From assembly GCA_038323375.1 (NCBI GenBank), contig JBBQGV010000005.1:1-64000 (forward strand): a stretch of DNA of 64,000 bases, in the 5' to 3' direction. The translations under genes and the position numbers were made by a program. The notes beneath the pieces are model-generated. The model did no database searches. It was given only the letters and a program-made list of their open reading frames with translations, and was not told the DNA's origin. The DNA comes from JABWAJ01 sp038323375 (GTDB lineage Bacteria; Bacteroidota; Bacteroidia; Chitinophagales; Saprospiraceae). Below are positions 15,775 through 24,809 of this stretch, one piece after another; the stretch's first letter is position 1; every line of letters starts with the position of its first letter.

Positions 15775-16503
15775 ATGCCTCCATTAAAAGAAAACCGCCT
15801 CTACCGCAGCTTCTTGCTGCCGATCCAACTTGTTTTGCTGATGTGGGCCATTCACCTGGTTCAATGGCTGACAGGATTAAACCTGGGTTTATTGGGCGCG
15901 GTGTATCCCCGCGAAGCCGATGGCTTGCTGGGCATCATCACCTCGCCGCTACTGCATGCCGATTTTGGTCACATCATGGCCAATACGCCGCCGCTGTTTG
16001 TGATGAGCGTCATCCTCCTGTTTTTTTATAGAAGCGTCGCTGTTCCGGCATTCCTGATGATTTATATTTTAACCGGAGTTGCCGTATGGGCTTTAGCTCG
16101 GTCAGGTCCGCATGTCGGTGCCAGCGGGGTAATCTACGGGTTGGTGGCATTTGTTTTCTGGACGGGCATATTCCGCAGAAACCTCAAGTCCATCGTCTTG
16201 GCATTGCTGGTGCTTTTTTACTACGGTTCGCTGTTTCTGGGCATCGTACCTACTTCCGGGAAAGAAACGGTATCCTGGGAAAGTCACTTACTGGGTGCTT
16301 TGGTCGGAATTTTTATTGCATTTCTCTACAAAGACCGGGTTGAGCATGACGAAGTAAAAGAAAAGCCGTCTTGGGAATTGGAAGCGTCGGAAGAAGAACG
16401 CTCTTTTCTGGATCCCAGAACCTTTGAACAAACCAAATCAGCCCGGGAAAATGACCGCAATGGAGGAAATACTACGGGCCGTTGGTATCAGTCCAATACC
16501 TGA
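15775..16503 (+). CDS. Rhomboid family intramembrane serine protease
   Basis: A 242-residue membrane protein with six hydrophobic helices. The catalytic dyad is visible as S117 in GASGVIYG and H171 in SWESHLLGALVG, and the HxxxN oxyanion element as H66-IMA-N70. A charged C-terminal tail of about 60 residues is cytoplasmic. It cleaves transmembrane substrates; the substrate is unknown. It is probably co-transcribed with pfkA. Confidence 0.92.
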   Translation: MPPLKENRLYRSFLLPIQLVLLMWAIHLVQWLTGLNLGLLGAVYPREADGLLGIITSPLLHADFGHIMANTPPLFVMSVILLFFYRSVAVPAFLMIYILTGVAVWALARSGPHVGASGVIYGLVAFVFWTGIFRRNLKSIVLALLVLFYYGSLFLGIVPTSGKETVSWESHLLGALVGIFIAFLYKDRVEHDEVKEKPSWELEASEEERSFLDPRTFEQTKSARENDRNGGNTTGRWYQSNT

Positions 16504-16541
16504 CTTTCCTTTTTAAGGTACCATAGTTGGAAAATTAACAC

Positions 16542-16549
16542 TAAATTTG
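16542..16549 (+). promoter_or_regulatory. TAAATTTG -7 element of the parA pair
   Basis: This matches TAnnTTTG, 33 bases before the ATG at 16583. No standard -33 box was found. Confidence 0.45.
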
Positions 16550-16582
16550 CTTGCCGCAGCATGGTCGGCTCGAATCTGAATT

Positions 16583-17386
16583 ATGGGAACAATCATATCC
16601 TTACTCAATCACAAGGGCGGTGTTGGCAAAACCACCAGCACTATGAATATAGGCGCAGGATTGGTAGAATTAGGCAAGCGCGTGCTGCTGATTGACCTCG
16701 ATCCACAGGCCAATCTTACCCTTGCCTTAGGCATCCCCCGGCAGCCTTCCAGCATGTATGAAGCGATGAGGGGCGAATCAGACCTCGTTCCATACCACTT
16801 AAAAGACCGGTTACATGTGGTCATTTCAGTACTCGATCTTTCGGGTGTGGAGATGGAACTCCTCAACGAAGCGGGTCGGGAATTCCTGTTGAAAGAACTG
16901 ATCAACCCTGTTCGCGATAACTACGATTACATCATCATTGACTGCCCGCCCTCTTTGGGGTTGTTAACCCTCAATGCGCTAACGGCAAGCGATTCCGTGA
17001 TGATTCCGGTGCAAACCGAATTTCTGGCGATGCAGGGGTTGGCCAAAATCAAGCAGGTGATCCAGAAAGTGAAGCTGCGGCTCAACCGGCAATTGGAAAT
17101 CGGCGGCGTAATTGCCACCATGTACGACAGCCGCAAAGTACTGAACCGCGATGTCGTGGACACGCTCAAAAAATACTTTGGCGACATCCTTTTTGACACC
17201 TTGATCCGCGATAATGTTGCTTTGGCAGAAGCGCCAGCCCAGCGGCAGGATATTTTCGAATACAGCCGCCAAAGCAGCGGCGCGGAAGACTATTTAGCGC
17301 TGAGCAAAGAAATCATTGACCGGACTGAAAACAAACGCCCGTTGAATAAAGGCGCGATGACGGAAACTGAAGAAGTAGAAGTTTGA
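16583..17386 (+). CDS. parA: ParA/Soj family ATPase
   Basis: A 267-residue deviant Walker ATPase: KGGVGKTT at 11-18 with the signature lysine K11, IDLDPQANLT, and Walker B IIIDCPPSLGLLTLNAL. The length and lack of an N-terminal helix-turn-helix place it with chromosomal Soj-type ParA, not the large plasmid type. No ParB follows; the next gene is a 170-residue protein with a ribbon-helix-helix-like end. The pair may segregate or position a cargo. The gene symbol reflects family, not proven chromosome segregation. Confidence 0.88.
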   Translation: MGTIISLLNHKGGVGKTTSTMNIGAGLVELGKRVLLIDLDPQANLTLALGIPRQPSSMYEAMRGESDLVPYHLKDRLHVVISVLDLSGVEMELLNEAGREFLLKELINPVRDNYDYIIIDCPPSLGLLTLNALTASDSVMIPVQTEFLAMQGLAKIKQVIQKVKLRLNRQLEIGGVIATMYDSRKVLNRDVVDTLKKYFGDILFDTLIRDNVALAEAPAQRQDIFEYSRQSSGAEDYLALSKEIIDRTENKRPLNKGAMTETEEVEV

Positions 17387-17421
17387 TTTTAATAAAATTA
17401 GCTAAAAATCCTTTTCAGAAT

Positions 17422-17934
17422 ATGGCCAAAAAGCGGTTCACCGATGGTTTGGAAAGCCTGATGGGCGAGTCTTCCGGCAGCAAAGCGCAGGTGAAGGAAC
17501 TGCTTTTATTTCCAGAATTAGCCAGCGATCCGCCGCCGCCCAAATACGAAAAACGCGCTTCGCAAAAAGGATTCGCCGCCGAATTACAATCCTTTCTGAC
17601 GGAAGCTTTCGAAGAATCCTTCGAGGCCCAAATGTCGCTGCTCGAACGCGACATGGATGCATCATCACACCAACAACAGGCAGCCTCTTCCTCCAAGCCC
17701 GTTCGCCGTCCGCCAACCGGGTTAGACGCCCTGATCCGCAGCACCATCGAGCCGGAAACGATGAACGTGCATGAGTATCCCACCCGCCGTATTGTGCTCA
17801 CTTTCGATGAAGCAAAAATTGAAAAACTGCAACAAATTGCCCAAGTCAAAAAGACCGTGCTGAAAGACATGATTTCGGAAATCGTTTCCAATTTCATCCG
17901 GACGTATGAAAAAAAGAAGAGGAAGTCTACCTGA
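17422..17934 (+). CDS. ParA-partner candidate with ribbon-helix-helix-like C-terminus
   Basis: A 170-residue protein starting MAKKRFTDGLESLMGE at the ATG at 17422, 35 bases after parA; the open frame extends 13 codons upstream without likeness. Residues 10-115 look flexible and charged. Residues 120-165 read TRRIVLTFDEAKIEKLQQIA then a turn (VKKT) and a helix (LKDMISEIVSNFIRTYEKK), the strand-helix-helix pattern of ribbon-helix-helix DNA-binding proteins such as ParG or Omega. A role as centromere-binding or adaptor partner of ParA is inferred. Confidence 0.65.
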   Translation: MAKKRFTDGLESLMGESSGSKAQVKELLLFPELASDPPPPKYEKRASQKGFAAELQSFLTEAFEESFEAQMSLLERDMDASSHQQQAASSSKPVRRPPTGLDALIRSTIEPETMNVHEYPTRRIVLTFDEAKIEKLQQIAQVKKTVLKDMISEIVSNFIRTYEKKKRKST

Positions 17935-17999
17935 CAGCCCCCTGCTTCTCAACATCCCCCCATTTCCTCCCCTCATAAAATATCTTTAAAATCACGGCT

Positions 18000-18022
18000 T
18001 TTTTGTTTTTATAAAACAAAAA
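18000..18022. repeat. Perfect A/T-rich hairpin upstream of the POT transporter
   Basis: TTTTTGTTTT (18000-18009) and AAAACAAAAA (18013-18022) are exact reverse complements around the loop TAT. It may end transcripts from the parA pair or regulate the downstream transporter. The stem contains a single G:C pair. Confidence 0.5.
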
Positions 18023-18085
18023 TCACTTTCTTTATGCCGGAATGCATATAAAATTTTGAAGCAGGACTATTAAACCACTTTGCTT

Positions 18086-19645
18086 ATGAGCTTTGCCTTA
18101 ACATTATTGATTGCCGGTTGGATTTTTGTATTGATTTGGGTACCCATGGTGGTATTATCACAGCGAAAGATTCATCCAAAAGCATTATTCACCTTATTCT
18201 TTGCAGAACTCTGGGAGCGTTTTTCCTTTTATGGAATGCGAGCCTTTTTAATTTTATACATGACTAAAGTCTTGTTTGAAAAGATAGAACAAGGCGAGGC
18301 CGATGCTCAGGCTTATGGTATTTATGGTGCCTTCAATGCTTTACTCTACGCAGCACCCCTTGTGGGCGGCATGCTGGCGGATAAGGTACTTGGCTTCCGA
18401 AAAGCGGTTATTTTAGGTGGTATTCTCATGGCGACTGCGCAGTTCCTGTTGGCTACCAATGCTTACATGAACAATGAAGAAACCTTATTTTTCATCGCAT
18501 TAGGATTGCTTGCCGTGGGAAATGGATTTTTCAAACCCAATATTTCCAGTTTTCTTGGCACTTTTTACGACCGAAACGACCGCCGAAAAGATGGCGCTTT
18601 CACGATTTTCTACATGGGGATCAACGTCGGGGCTTTCCTCGCACCCTTAACCTGTGGTTACCTCGCCGAGGTACACTGGTCTCTGGGATTCCTCGCAGCG
18701 GGTATTGGCATGCTATTGGGAATCTTTGTCTTTTGGCGGAATATGCGCGTTTATGAAGACAAAGGCACGCCGCCTGATCCGGTAGCCTTAAAAAAACCTA
18801 TATTTATGGGCTTAAATGCAGAGTGGCTGATTGTAATAGGCGCTCTTGCTTTTGTTCCTATGTTTGCTTTCCTGATTAACGCTGAAGGTATCACCACCTA
18901 CATATTGATTATTGTTGGTGTTGCTTGCATTGGATACCTACTATATACCGCCTTTACTTCCGAAGATAAAGCTGATGGCCAACGCTTATTGGCATTCATT
19001 GCTTTATTCTTCTTTCACATGATCTTTTGGGCGCTGTTCGAGCAAGCCGGCGGTTCTTTAAATATTCTTACCGACCGATATGTAGAAAAGCATGGTGTTG
19101 AAACAGGCCAGTTCCAGGCTCTAAATGCGCTTTACATCATTCTGTTAGCCCCTGTATTTACTTGGATTTGGGCCAAATTACATAAAGTAGGCAAGGAACC
19201 ACGAACGCCAATCAAGTTCTTTTTTGCCTTGTTGCAAATGGCGTTGGGCTTCTTTATCATCGTATTGGGGATAAAAAGCATTATTGATACAGCCGATACC
19301 GGAGCGTTGATTCCTGTCGTCTTCCTGATGTTGATGTACCTGTTCCATACGACTGGAGAGCTGAGTTTGTCTCCCGTCGGGCTTTCTGTTGTGACCAAAT
19401 TGTCGCCTGCAAAAACAGTTGGTTTTGTAATGGGCGCGTGGTTCCTTTCTATCGCATTTGGGCACAAAATCGGCGGATACCTGGGCCAGCTCACCTCACC
19501 TCCTGAAGGCGCCAGTAAAGGAGAAGAATTGACACTTTTTGCTCAAGTATATATGAATTCGGGAGTCTACGTCGTATTGGGCGCAGCAGCTTTTCTGCTG
19601 CTTGTCTCTCCCATTATGAAAAGGTGGATGCACGGCGTGCATTAA
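18086..19645 (+). CDS. POT/PTR family peptide:H+ symporter
   Basis: A 519-residue proton-dependent oligopeptide transporter. Characteristic are the helix 1 ExxERFxFY motif (LWERFSFYGMRAFLILYM), GGMLADKVLG, and the PTR2 signature FFKPNISSFLGTFYD with FTIFYMGINVGAFLAP. Helix 7 has FWALFEQAGGSLN. It imports di- and tripeptides. The ATG at 18086 is preferred over TTG at 18080. An extra N-terminal helix precedes the usual first helix. Confidence 0.93.
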   Translation: MSFALTLLIAGWIFVLIWVPMVVLSQRKIHPKALFTLFFAELWERFSFYGMRAFLILYMTKVLFEKIEQGEADAQAYGIYGAFNALLYAAPLVGGMLADKVLGFRKAVILGGILMATAQFLLATNAYMNNEETLFFIALGLLAVGNGFFKPNISSFLGTFYDRNDRRKDGAFTIFYMGINVGAFLAPLTCGYLAEVHWSLGFLAAGIGMLLGIFVFWRNMRVYEDKGTPPDPVALKKPIFMGLNAEWLIVIGALAFVPMFAFLINAEGITTYILIIVGVACIGYLLYTAFTSEDKADGQRLLAFIALFFFHMIFWALFEQAGGSLNILTDRYVEKHGVETGQFQALNALYIILLAPVFTWIWAKLHKVGKEPRTPIKFFFALLQMALGFFIIVLGIKSIIDTADTGALIPVVFLMLMYLFHTTGELSLSPVGLSVVTKLSPAKTVGFVMGAWFLSIAFGHKIGGYLGQLTSPPEGASKGEELTLFAQVYMNSGVYVVLGAAAFLLLVSPIMKRWMHGVH

Positions 19646-19657
19646 AGCTGCTCCATT

Positions 19658-19704
19658 AAAAACAAAATGCCGGACACCCCAGGTGCTTCCGGCATTTTGT
19701 TTTT
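19658..19704. terminator. Strong bidirectional terminator
   Basis: Arms 19658-19674 (AAAAACAAAATGCCGGA) and 19688-19704 are perfect reverse complements around a 13-base loop. A G+C core is flanked by A and T runs, as in a rho-independent terminator. Confidence 0.88.
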
Positions 19705-19744
19705 CAGTATGTTTGTTTTTTAAAAATTTGCAAAATGTAGCGCC

Positions 19745-20212
19745 ATGAATCGTTTTTTCAAACAATTGAGCACCGTTTTTTATGCCCTTGCCGCCGGTCA
19801 GTTGTTGTTTTCTGCAGTAGCCGTATTCCTCAGATACCAAGGCACAGCTGCGTTTGACGAAGCTTCCATCCAAAATACGACCCTGACCATGGTGACACCT
19901 TTTCTTGCACTGGGCGCGTTTACGGCTGCCTGGTTTGTCCACAAAATGCGCACAGCTCAGGGCATAAACAGAAAAACGCTGAACGAAAAAACGACACACT
20001 ACCGCACGACTGTATTGCTGCGCTCGGCGATGATAGAAGGTGGAAATATCATTTTATTGGTCGCATACCTGCTCAGCGGGCGCCCCATTCATTTGGCCTG
20101 GTTTGCTGCGGGCATCCTTCTATTTTTCTATTTTCGGCCTTCACCCGCCAATTTTGTACGCGATTACCAGCTTTCTTTTGATGAAGCAAAGCAATTGACA
20201 AAAGACACCTGA
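19745..20212 (+). CDS. Small membrane protein, unknown
   Basis: A 155-residue protein with about four hydrophobic helices: residues 10-30, 47-66, 93-110 and 113-132. The C-terminus is short and cytoplasmic (DYQLSFDEAKQL). No family motif was recognised; similar four-helix proteins of about 150 residues are common in Bacteroidota. It is isolated between two terminators, so it forms its own transcription unit. Confidence 0.75.
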   Translation: MNRFFKQLSTVFYALAAGQLLFSAVAVFLRYQGTAAFDEASIQNTTLTMVTPFLALGAFTAAWFVHKMRTAQGINRKTLNEKTTHYRTTVLLRSAMIEGGNIILLVAYLLSGRPIHLAWFAAGILLFFYFRPSPANFVRDYQLSFDEAKQLTKDT

Positions 20213-20243
20213 CGCATCTGTTTGTCCTGTTAAGTAGGGCATA

Positions 20244-20285
20244 AAAGAAAAATCCTCCGCAGTTTTCTACGGAGGATTTTTCTTT
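20244..20285. terminator. Bidirectional terminator between convergent genes
   Basis: AAAGAAAAATCCTCCG (20244-20259) pairs perfectly with 20270-20285 around a 10-base loop. It separates the rightward membrane-protein gene from the leftward chaperone operon. Confidence 0.9.
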
Positions 20286-20306
20286 CCAATACATCTGGTG
20301 AAATGA

Positions 20307-21665
20307 TTAAGGCTTTAATTTATCCTTTCGCCAGCGCTCGATATTGGGGCACACATTGTATAAATTATCAACCGCAATATAGGTAGACCCCGTTTTTTCA
20401 TCCACCCAACTGCTGATGAATTCGCTTTGTTTGGCCTGAATCGCAGCCTGCTGGATTTTGGAATAATCTTGCTTCAGATTGGCGCGGTGGGGCACGGTGC
20501 GCGATTGCAACAAAATGATGCGGAAATAGGCTTCGCCAGAAGGATCGGTGAATTCAAATGGTGAAGTAATGCCGCTCACTTTCATGGTATCAATGGCAAA
20601 ATAGATATCGGGATCCAGGTCGCCTACTTCAAAAAAGGTATTTCCGGTAGCCGAATTCACCATGCGCCCGTCGTTGTTGTAACTCTGGATGTTTTTGTCA
20701 GAAAATCGCTTCACAGCAATAGAAAAAGAGAGCGAATCTTTCTGGATCAACTGCCGCACGGAGTCCAAATGATTCCGAGCCAGTTCAATGTCTTCATCCG
20801 TAATCTCCGGCCTGACCAGAATGTGGCGCACGTGGATAGAATTGCCCCGACGTTCGAGCATCTGAACGATGTGAAAGCCAAACTCCGACTCAAAGACCGG
20901 CGAAATTTCGTCTTTCTCCAATTTGTAGGCTGCCGCCTCAAACGCGGGCACAAATTTGCCGCGTTTGCTCCAGCCTAAGTCGCCGCCCGTCCGGGCCGAA
21001 CCGTCGTCAGAGAATTTTTGAGCCATCGCCTCAAAGGGCTCTTTATCTTCTATAATGCGATCCCGAATTTCTTCCAGCTTTTCAACAGACTTTTTTCGCT
21101 GTTCCGGGTTAATCTTAGGTTTGTAAACGATTTCCCCGATTTCCACTTCCGAATTAAAGTAGGGTAAACTATCCCGGGGAATCTGCTCAAAGAATTTTTT
21201 TACTTCAGAGGGCGTGACGGCAATCCCTGCCATAACTTTGGAGCGCATGCGTTCCACCAGTAACTGATTGCGGAGGTCTTCTCTAAACTGCTCCTTGACC
21301 TGACTGATCGTTTGGCCGTAATAGGCTTCAAACTGGGTCATATCGTTGTTCATCAGGGTAAGAATACGGTCAATGCGCGCATTGAGCTGTGTTTCTACCT
21401 CATCGTCGCTCACCTCCACACTGTCTAATTTTGCCTGATTGAGCAGCAATTTGGTCACCAGGATGTTGTCCAAAATAGCGCAACGGGCATCCGGCGGGAT
21501 TACCCCGCGTTGAGCCTGCATCAGGGCGTGTTGTTCTTCCACATCAGAAAGCAGTACCAGCTCACCACCAATGGTAGCCACCACTTTATCAATTACCTGC
21601 GGTTGGGCAAACAATAAGCCCGAGACGAGCGTCACTAAAATTAAAGTACAAATCAAATATCTCAT
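20307..21665 (-). CDS. surA: SurA-like periplasmic peptidyl-prolyl isomerase
   Basis: A 452-residue exported chaperone. A signal peptide (to about residue 20) precedes the SurA N-terminal chaperone region (VIDKVVATIGGELVLLSDVEEQ). The first parvulin domain is around 175-275 (EIGEIVYKP, FSDDGSARTGGDLGWSKRGKFVPAFEAAAY, FGFHIVQMLERRG) and the second follows with VRHILVRPEI. It folds outer-membrane beta-barrels in the periplasm. It is the last gene of a three-gene operon of related proteins, 49 bases after the lipoprotein gene. Confidence 0.92.
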   Translation of the reverse strand: MRYLICTLILVTLVSGLLFAQPQVIDKVVATIGGELVLLSDVEEQHALMQAQRGVIPPDARCAILDNILVTKLLLNQAKLDSVEVSDDEVETQLNARIDRILTLMNNDMTQFEAYYGQTISQVKEQFREDLRNQLLVERMRSKVMAGIAVTPSEVKKFFEQIPRDSLPYFNSEVEIGEIVYKPKINPEQRKKSVEKLEEIRDRIIEDKEPFEAMAQKFSDDGSARTGGDLGWSKRGKFVPAFEAAAYKLEKDEISPVFESEFGFHIVQMLERRGNSIHVRHILVRPEITDEDIELARNHLDSVRQLIQKDSLSFSIAVKRFSDKNIQSYNNDGRMVNSATGNTFFEVGDLDPDIYFAIDTMKVSGITSPFEFTDPSGEAYFRIILLQSRTVPHRANLKQDYSKIQQAAIQAKQSEFISSWVDEKTGSTYIAVDNLYNVCPNIERWRKDKLKP

Positions 21666-21714
21666 GGATGGCGATTAAGTGCGTTTGTGCAAAAGAAAGG
21701 GTGTACACGCGGCA

Positions 21715-22590
21715 TTAGTTTTCTTCATAGTAAACCTGAACATTACCCCGTCGTAAGGCGCGTTCGTACATTTCCTCTTTTTTCTGTTCCAATAGCTTTA
21801 TTTTACGCTGATGTAAAATATATTTGCGGGCCTGTTCTTCGATATAAGCGAGCGGGGCAATGTCTTTTCGGTTTTTTACTTCAAAAACCTTGAATAAATA
21901 TTCAAACCGCCCGTCGCGTTGGATAAAATCCAGCTTGGCGCTGATGTTGTCCGCTGTCAGGGTTCCTTTGGGCAATTGTTCTGCTATGTCCTCCACGCTG
22001 TACCAGGTCGCCTTGTCCAGCAAATGGGCATCGGCATGGCTGTTGCAATAATTGACCAGCGCAGAAAAGTTCTTCTTGTTATCGCTGCCCGACCAAAGAT
22101 CCCTCAACTGCCCAGCCTCCGGCACCGGCAGGGGCACTTTCACTAAGTAGCAACGGACGATCGGCGTTTCAAGCTGGTACTGTTCTTTATTTTTTTCGTA
22201 GAAATCGTGCAGTTCATCTTGCGTGATAATGGAATCAAGCAACTCTTCCACGAGGATTTTTTCATAGTTATTGCGAATGAGCGACGCGCGATAGTCCCGA
22301 ACCAATTTATCAATATTGAGGTCGCTGGGAATATTGCGCTCCGCCTCATGCAACAAAAGCGCTTCGCGAATCCACCGTTCTGCGTAAGCACTAATAATCA
22401 GCGCGCTGTCGCTTGAAGAAGTGCCATCCGGAAACATACCGTCTAATTCAGACAGGTACAACATCTTGTTGTTCGCTTTGACCAACACTTTGTCCTCCGG
22501 AGCTTTTCCTCCAATCCACTGGCATGAAACGCCGCAAACCATGCAGATCAACAGCGCGCTGACAATATTGAGCAACTTCAGTCTGTTCAT
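21715..22590 (-). CDS. SurA/PpiC-related lipoprotein
   Basis: A 291-residue lipoprotein with Cys23 after CMVCGVS. The following region LVKANNKMLYLSELDGMFP and the helices IREALLLHEAERN resemble the N-terminal chaperone part of SurA/PrsA proteins. No parvulin signature (GGDLG, HILV) is present, so it is probably a chaperone without isomerase activity. Its ATG overlaps the stop of the upstream parvulin gene by 4 bases (translational coupling). Confidence 0.8.
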   Translation of the reverse strand: MNRLKLLNIVSALLICMVCGVSCQWIGGKAPEDKVLVKANNKMLYLSELDGMFPDGTSSSDSALIISAYAERWIREALLLHEAERNIPSDLNIDKLVRDYRASLIRNNYEKILVEELLDSIITQDELHDFYEKNKEQYQLETPIVRCYLVKVPLPVPEAGQLRDLWSGSDNKKNFSALVNYCNSHADAHLLDKATWYSVEDIAEQLPKGTLTADNISAKLDFIQRDGRFEYLFKVFEVKNRKDIAPLAYIEEQARKYILHQRKIKLLEQKKEEMYERALRRGNVQVYYEEN

Positions 22591-24563
22591 TTTTTCTTAA
22601 CCAGACTTTCTACTACTTTTTCGTTCACTTTCACTTTGTACGTGTTTTTCAGCTCATCCACCCACTGGCGCTCCAGGGTATCCTGGTAATCCGCTACCAC
22701 ATAACCCCTTGCTTCCGAAAGCGTTTTTTCAGCTGGCGGCAGCAATTCTTCTATTTTGAAAAAGCGGATCGTTTTGGTGCGGGCATTTTCGTCTACCGGC
22801 CCCATTGCGCCTTTATTCCACTCTACGCCTTTCATTTCCTGGCTTTTTCCTTTTTCGAAAGTCCGCGACTCAACATTCACTAAGATTTTTTCTTCTGAGT
22901 TGAATTTCGCTTTGACTTCATCTGCGCTGTGGTCTTGTGCATAAGCCCGAACGGCGTCTACCTCACCTTTGTTTTCAATGCTGATGCGGTAAACACTGGT
23001 TACAGCGCGGTCTTCCCAGCGGTATTTGCCTTTTATGGTTTCAAAAAACTTTGCCAACCCCAGGCTGTCTTCAGATGCTTTATCCCAAACCAGCACTTTA
23101 GTTGCTTCAAACAACAGGATGCCTTCTTCGTATTCCCGCATCAATGACTTGAAATCGGGGTATTTGGCTTCCAATTGCGTTTCTTCATACTTCATGCACT
23201 GTTCGTTCACGAACTCCTGGTAGAGTGCCTTGGCCGCTTTCTGTACATCGCCTGTTTTGGCCTGGCGAACGCGGGTTGCCCCCGCACGCCCCAAGTAATC
23301 CGTAAAGTCGCCTAAGGTAACTTTAAAATCCTTTCCCAGTTTAAACAAAAGCTCCTTAGACTTTACTTCGGGCGCTTTCCATTTAAATGTCAGGAAAGAA
23401 TCCGGCAACATTGCAGCATATCCATTCAGCACGTCCGGGTATTCCGTGAACTTCGCGTCGCGCTTGATGCGTTCCAGCATCGCCGTTTTGGCCTGCTCGA
23501 AACGGCCATCCTTTCGAATGGCATTATCTAAACGACTCTTTTCTGTGCTATATGGTTGTATGTCTTTTTTGCTGATGCGCTTGATGATGTGCCAGCCTAC
23601 GCTGCTTTCGAAAGGCATGCTGTATTCTCCGTCTTTTTTCACGTTGAAAGCGGCTTCTTCAAAACTGGGTTCATAGCGGCTGATGCTGATGAAGCCGATA
23701 TAGCCATTCCGTTGCGCAGTGGGCGTATCTTCCGACAGGGACTGGGCCATTTTGTCAAAATCACCGCCTGTTTTCAACACCTGATAAATGCTGTCAATCC
23801 GGTTTTTGGCAATTGCACGGTCGTTTTCCGTTTTGCGGATGAGGATGTGCGCGACTTCTACCTCGCCGCGGGCAGGACGGCGTGCATTGACTTTAAGAAT
23901 GTGATACCCTGCATTGCTGCGCAGCGGGTTGGATATTTTTCCAATTGGCAGGCTATACGCAGCATTTTCCAGCACATAAAGCCCAGCCGGAAATACAGCA
24001 GTAATAAACCCGATCTTGCCGCCATTGCGCGCCGCTGTTTTGTCGTCCGACATTTCGCGGGCAACCACTTCAAAAGGATCTCCGCCATCAAGTCGCTTTT
24101 TGATGTCGAGCGCTTTCTGGAAAGCAGCCAGCGTATCTGCTGGAGTAGCTTCGGGCTTCAGCAGAACGAGTACGTGGCTGATGTCCACATCCTGCTTGAT
24201 CCGTTCATAAGCCTCCAGCAGCAGTTTTTCAGTCACAGCCTTATCTATAAGGTAGGAGTCGGCAAGCTGCCGGCGGTAGCCATTCAGTTCTTCTTTTAGT
24301 TGCGATACCGTATCAAGGCGCATATCTTTGGCCTTTTGTACCTTCAGTTTGAATTTGGTGTACAGGTCGAGGTACTCATCCAGCGACTTTTTGGAAAAAT
24401 CCGCATTTTTACCATTCGTTTTGCTGTAGATGTACGTGAATTCAGAAACGTGAACCGGCGTATTCTCCACAGTGAACAACACAGGATCATTGGCGGATTG
24501 TGCGGCTGCCGATAAAGTCAGGAGCATGGCAGCTCCGGCACACATCAATACTTTACTCATCAT
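22587..24563 (-). CDS. Exported protein with two parvulin domains
   Basis: A 658-residue periplasmic isomerase/chaperone with a signal peptide ending near SAAAQS. An N-terminal helical chaperone segment (LDLYTKFKLKVQKAKDMRLD) leads to parvulin domain 1 (DISHVLVLLKPEA, FEVVAREMSDDKTAARNGGK, GYHILKVNARRPA) and domain 2 (VEVAHILIRKTEND, GDFDKMAQSLSEDTP, VGWHIIKRISKKDIQPY). The C-terminal 250 residues are another helical region. The order large parvulin, lipoprotein, SurA is common in Bacteroidota. Two adjacent ATG codons (24563, 24560) are possible starts. Confidence 0.9.
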   Translation of the reverse strand: MMSKVLMCAGAAMLLTLSAAAQSANDPVLFTVENTPVHVSEFTYIYSKTNGKNADFSKKSLDEYLDLYTKFKLKVQKAKDMRLDTVSQLKEELNGYRRQLADSYLIDKAVTEKLLLEAYERIKQDVDISHVLVLLKPEATPADTLAAFQKALDIKKRLDGGDPFEVVAREMSDDKTAARNGGKIGFITAVFPAGLYVLENAAYSLPIGKISNPLRSNAGYHILKVNARRPARGEVEVAHILIRKTENDRAIAKNRIDSIYQVLKTGGDFDKMAQSLSEDTPTAQRNGYIGFISISRYEPSFEEAAFNVKKDGEYSMPFESSVGWHIIKRISKKDIQPYSTEKSRLDNAIRKDGRFEQAKTAMLERIKRDAKFTEYPDVLNGYAAMLPDSFLTFKWKAPEVKSKELLFKLGKDFKVTLGDFTDYLGRAGATRVRQAKTGDVQKAAKALYQEFVNEQCMKYEETQLEAKYPDFKSLMREYEEGILLFEATKVLVWDKASEDSLGLAKFFETIKGKYRWEDRAVTSVYRISIENKGEVDAVRAYAQDHSADEVKAKFNSEEKILVNVESRTFEKGKSQEMKGVEWNKGAMGPVDENARTKTIRFFKIEELLPPAEKTLSEARGYVVADYQDTLERQWVDELKNTYKVKVNEKVVESLVKKK

Positions 24564-24634
24564 TGCGATTCTGTTTTATGTTTCGCCTACGTTTATAAAA
24601 GAATTCGGTTGCCCAAGTGAGCAAAAAAACGCCG

Positions 24635-24642
24635 CAAAATTA
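24635..24642 (-). promoter_or_regulatory. TAATTTTG -7 element of the chaperone operon
   Basis: On the minus strand this matches TAnnTTTG, about 70 bases upstream of the first ATG. The -33 region lacks TTTG. Confidence 0.4.
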
Positions 24643-24809
24643 GTAAATATTTGACAGCGAGCACTGAATAATTCAAAGAAGGAGGGCTTGCGTCATCCAG
24701 GCAACAAATCAAAGCCCAGTGAAATACTCCACAAAGCCTGTTGAAAAGTCTGCAAAAAACGGGCCTGTATTCCACAGCTTTCCAGATTGGCTCTTCGCCT
24801 CCTTGTTGG

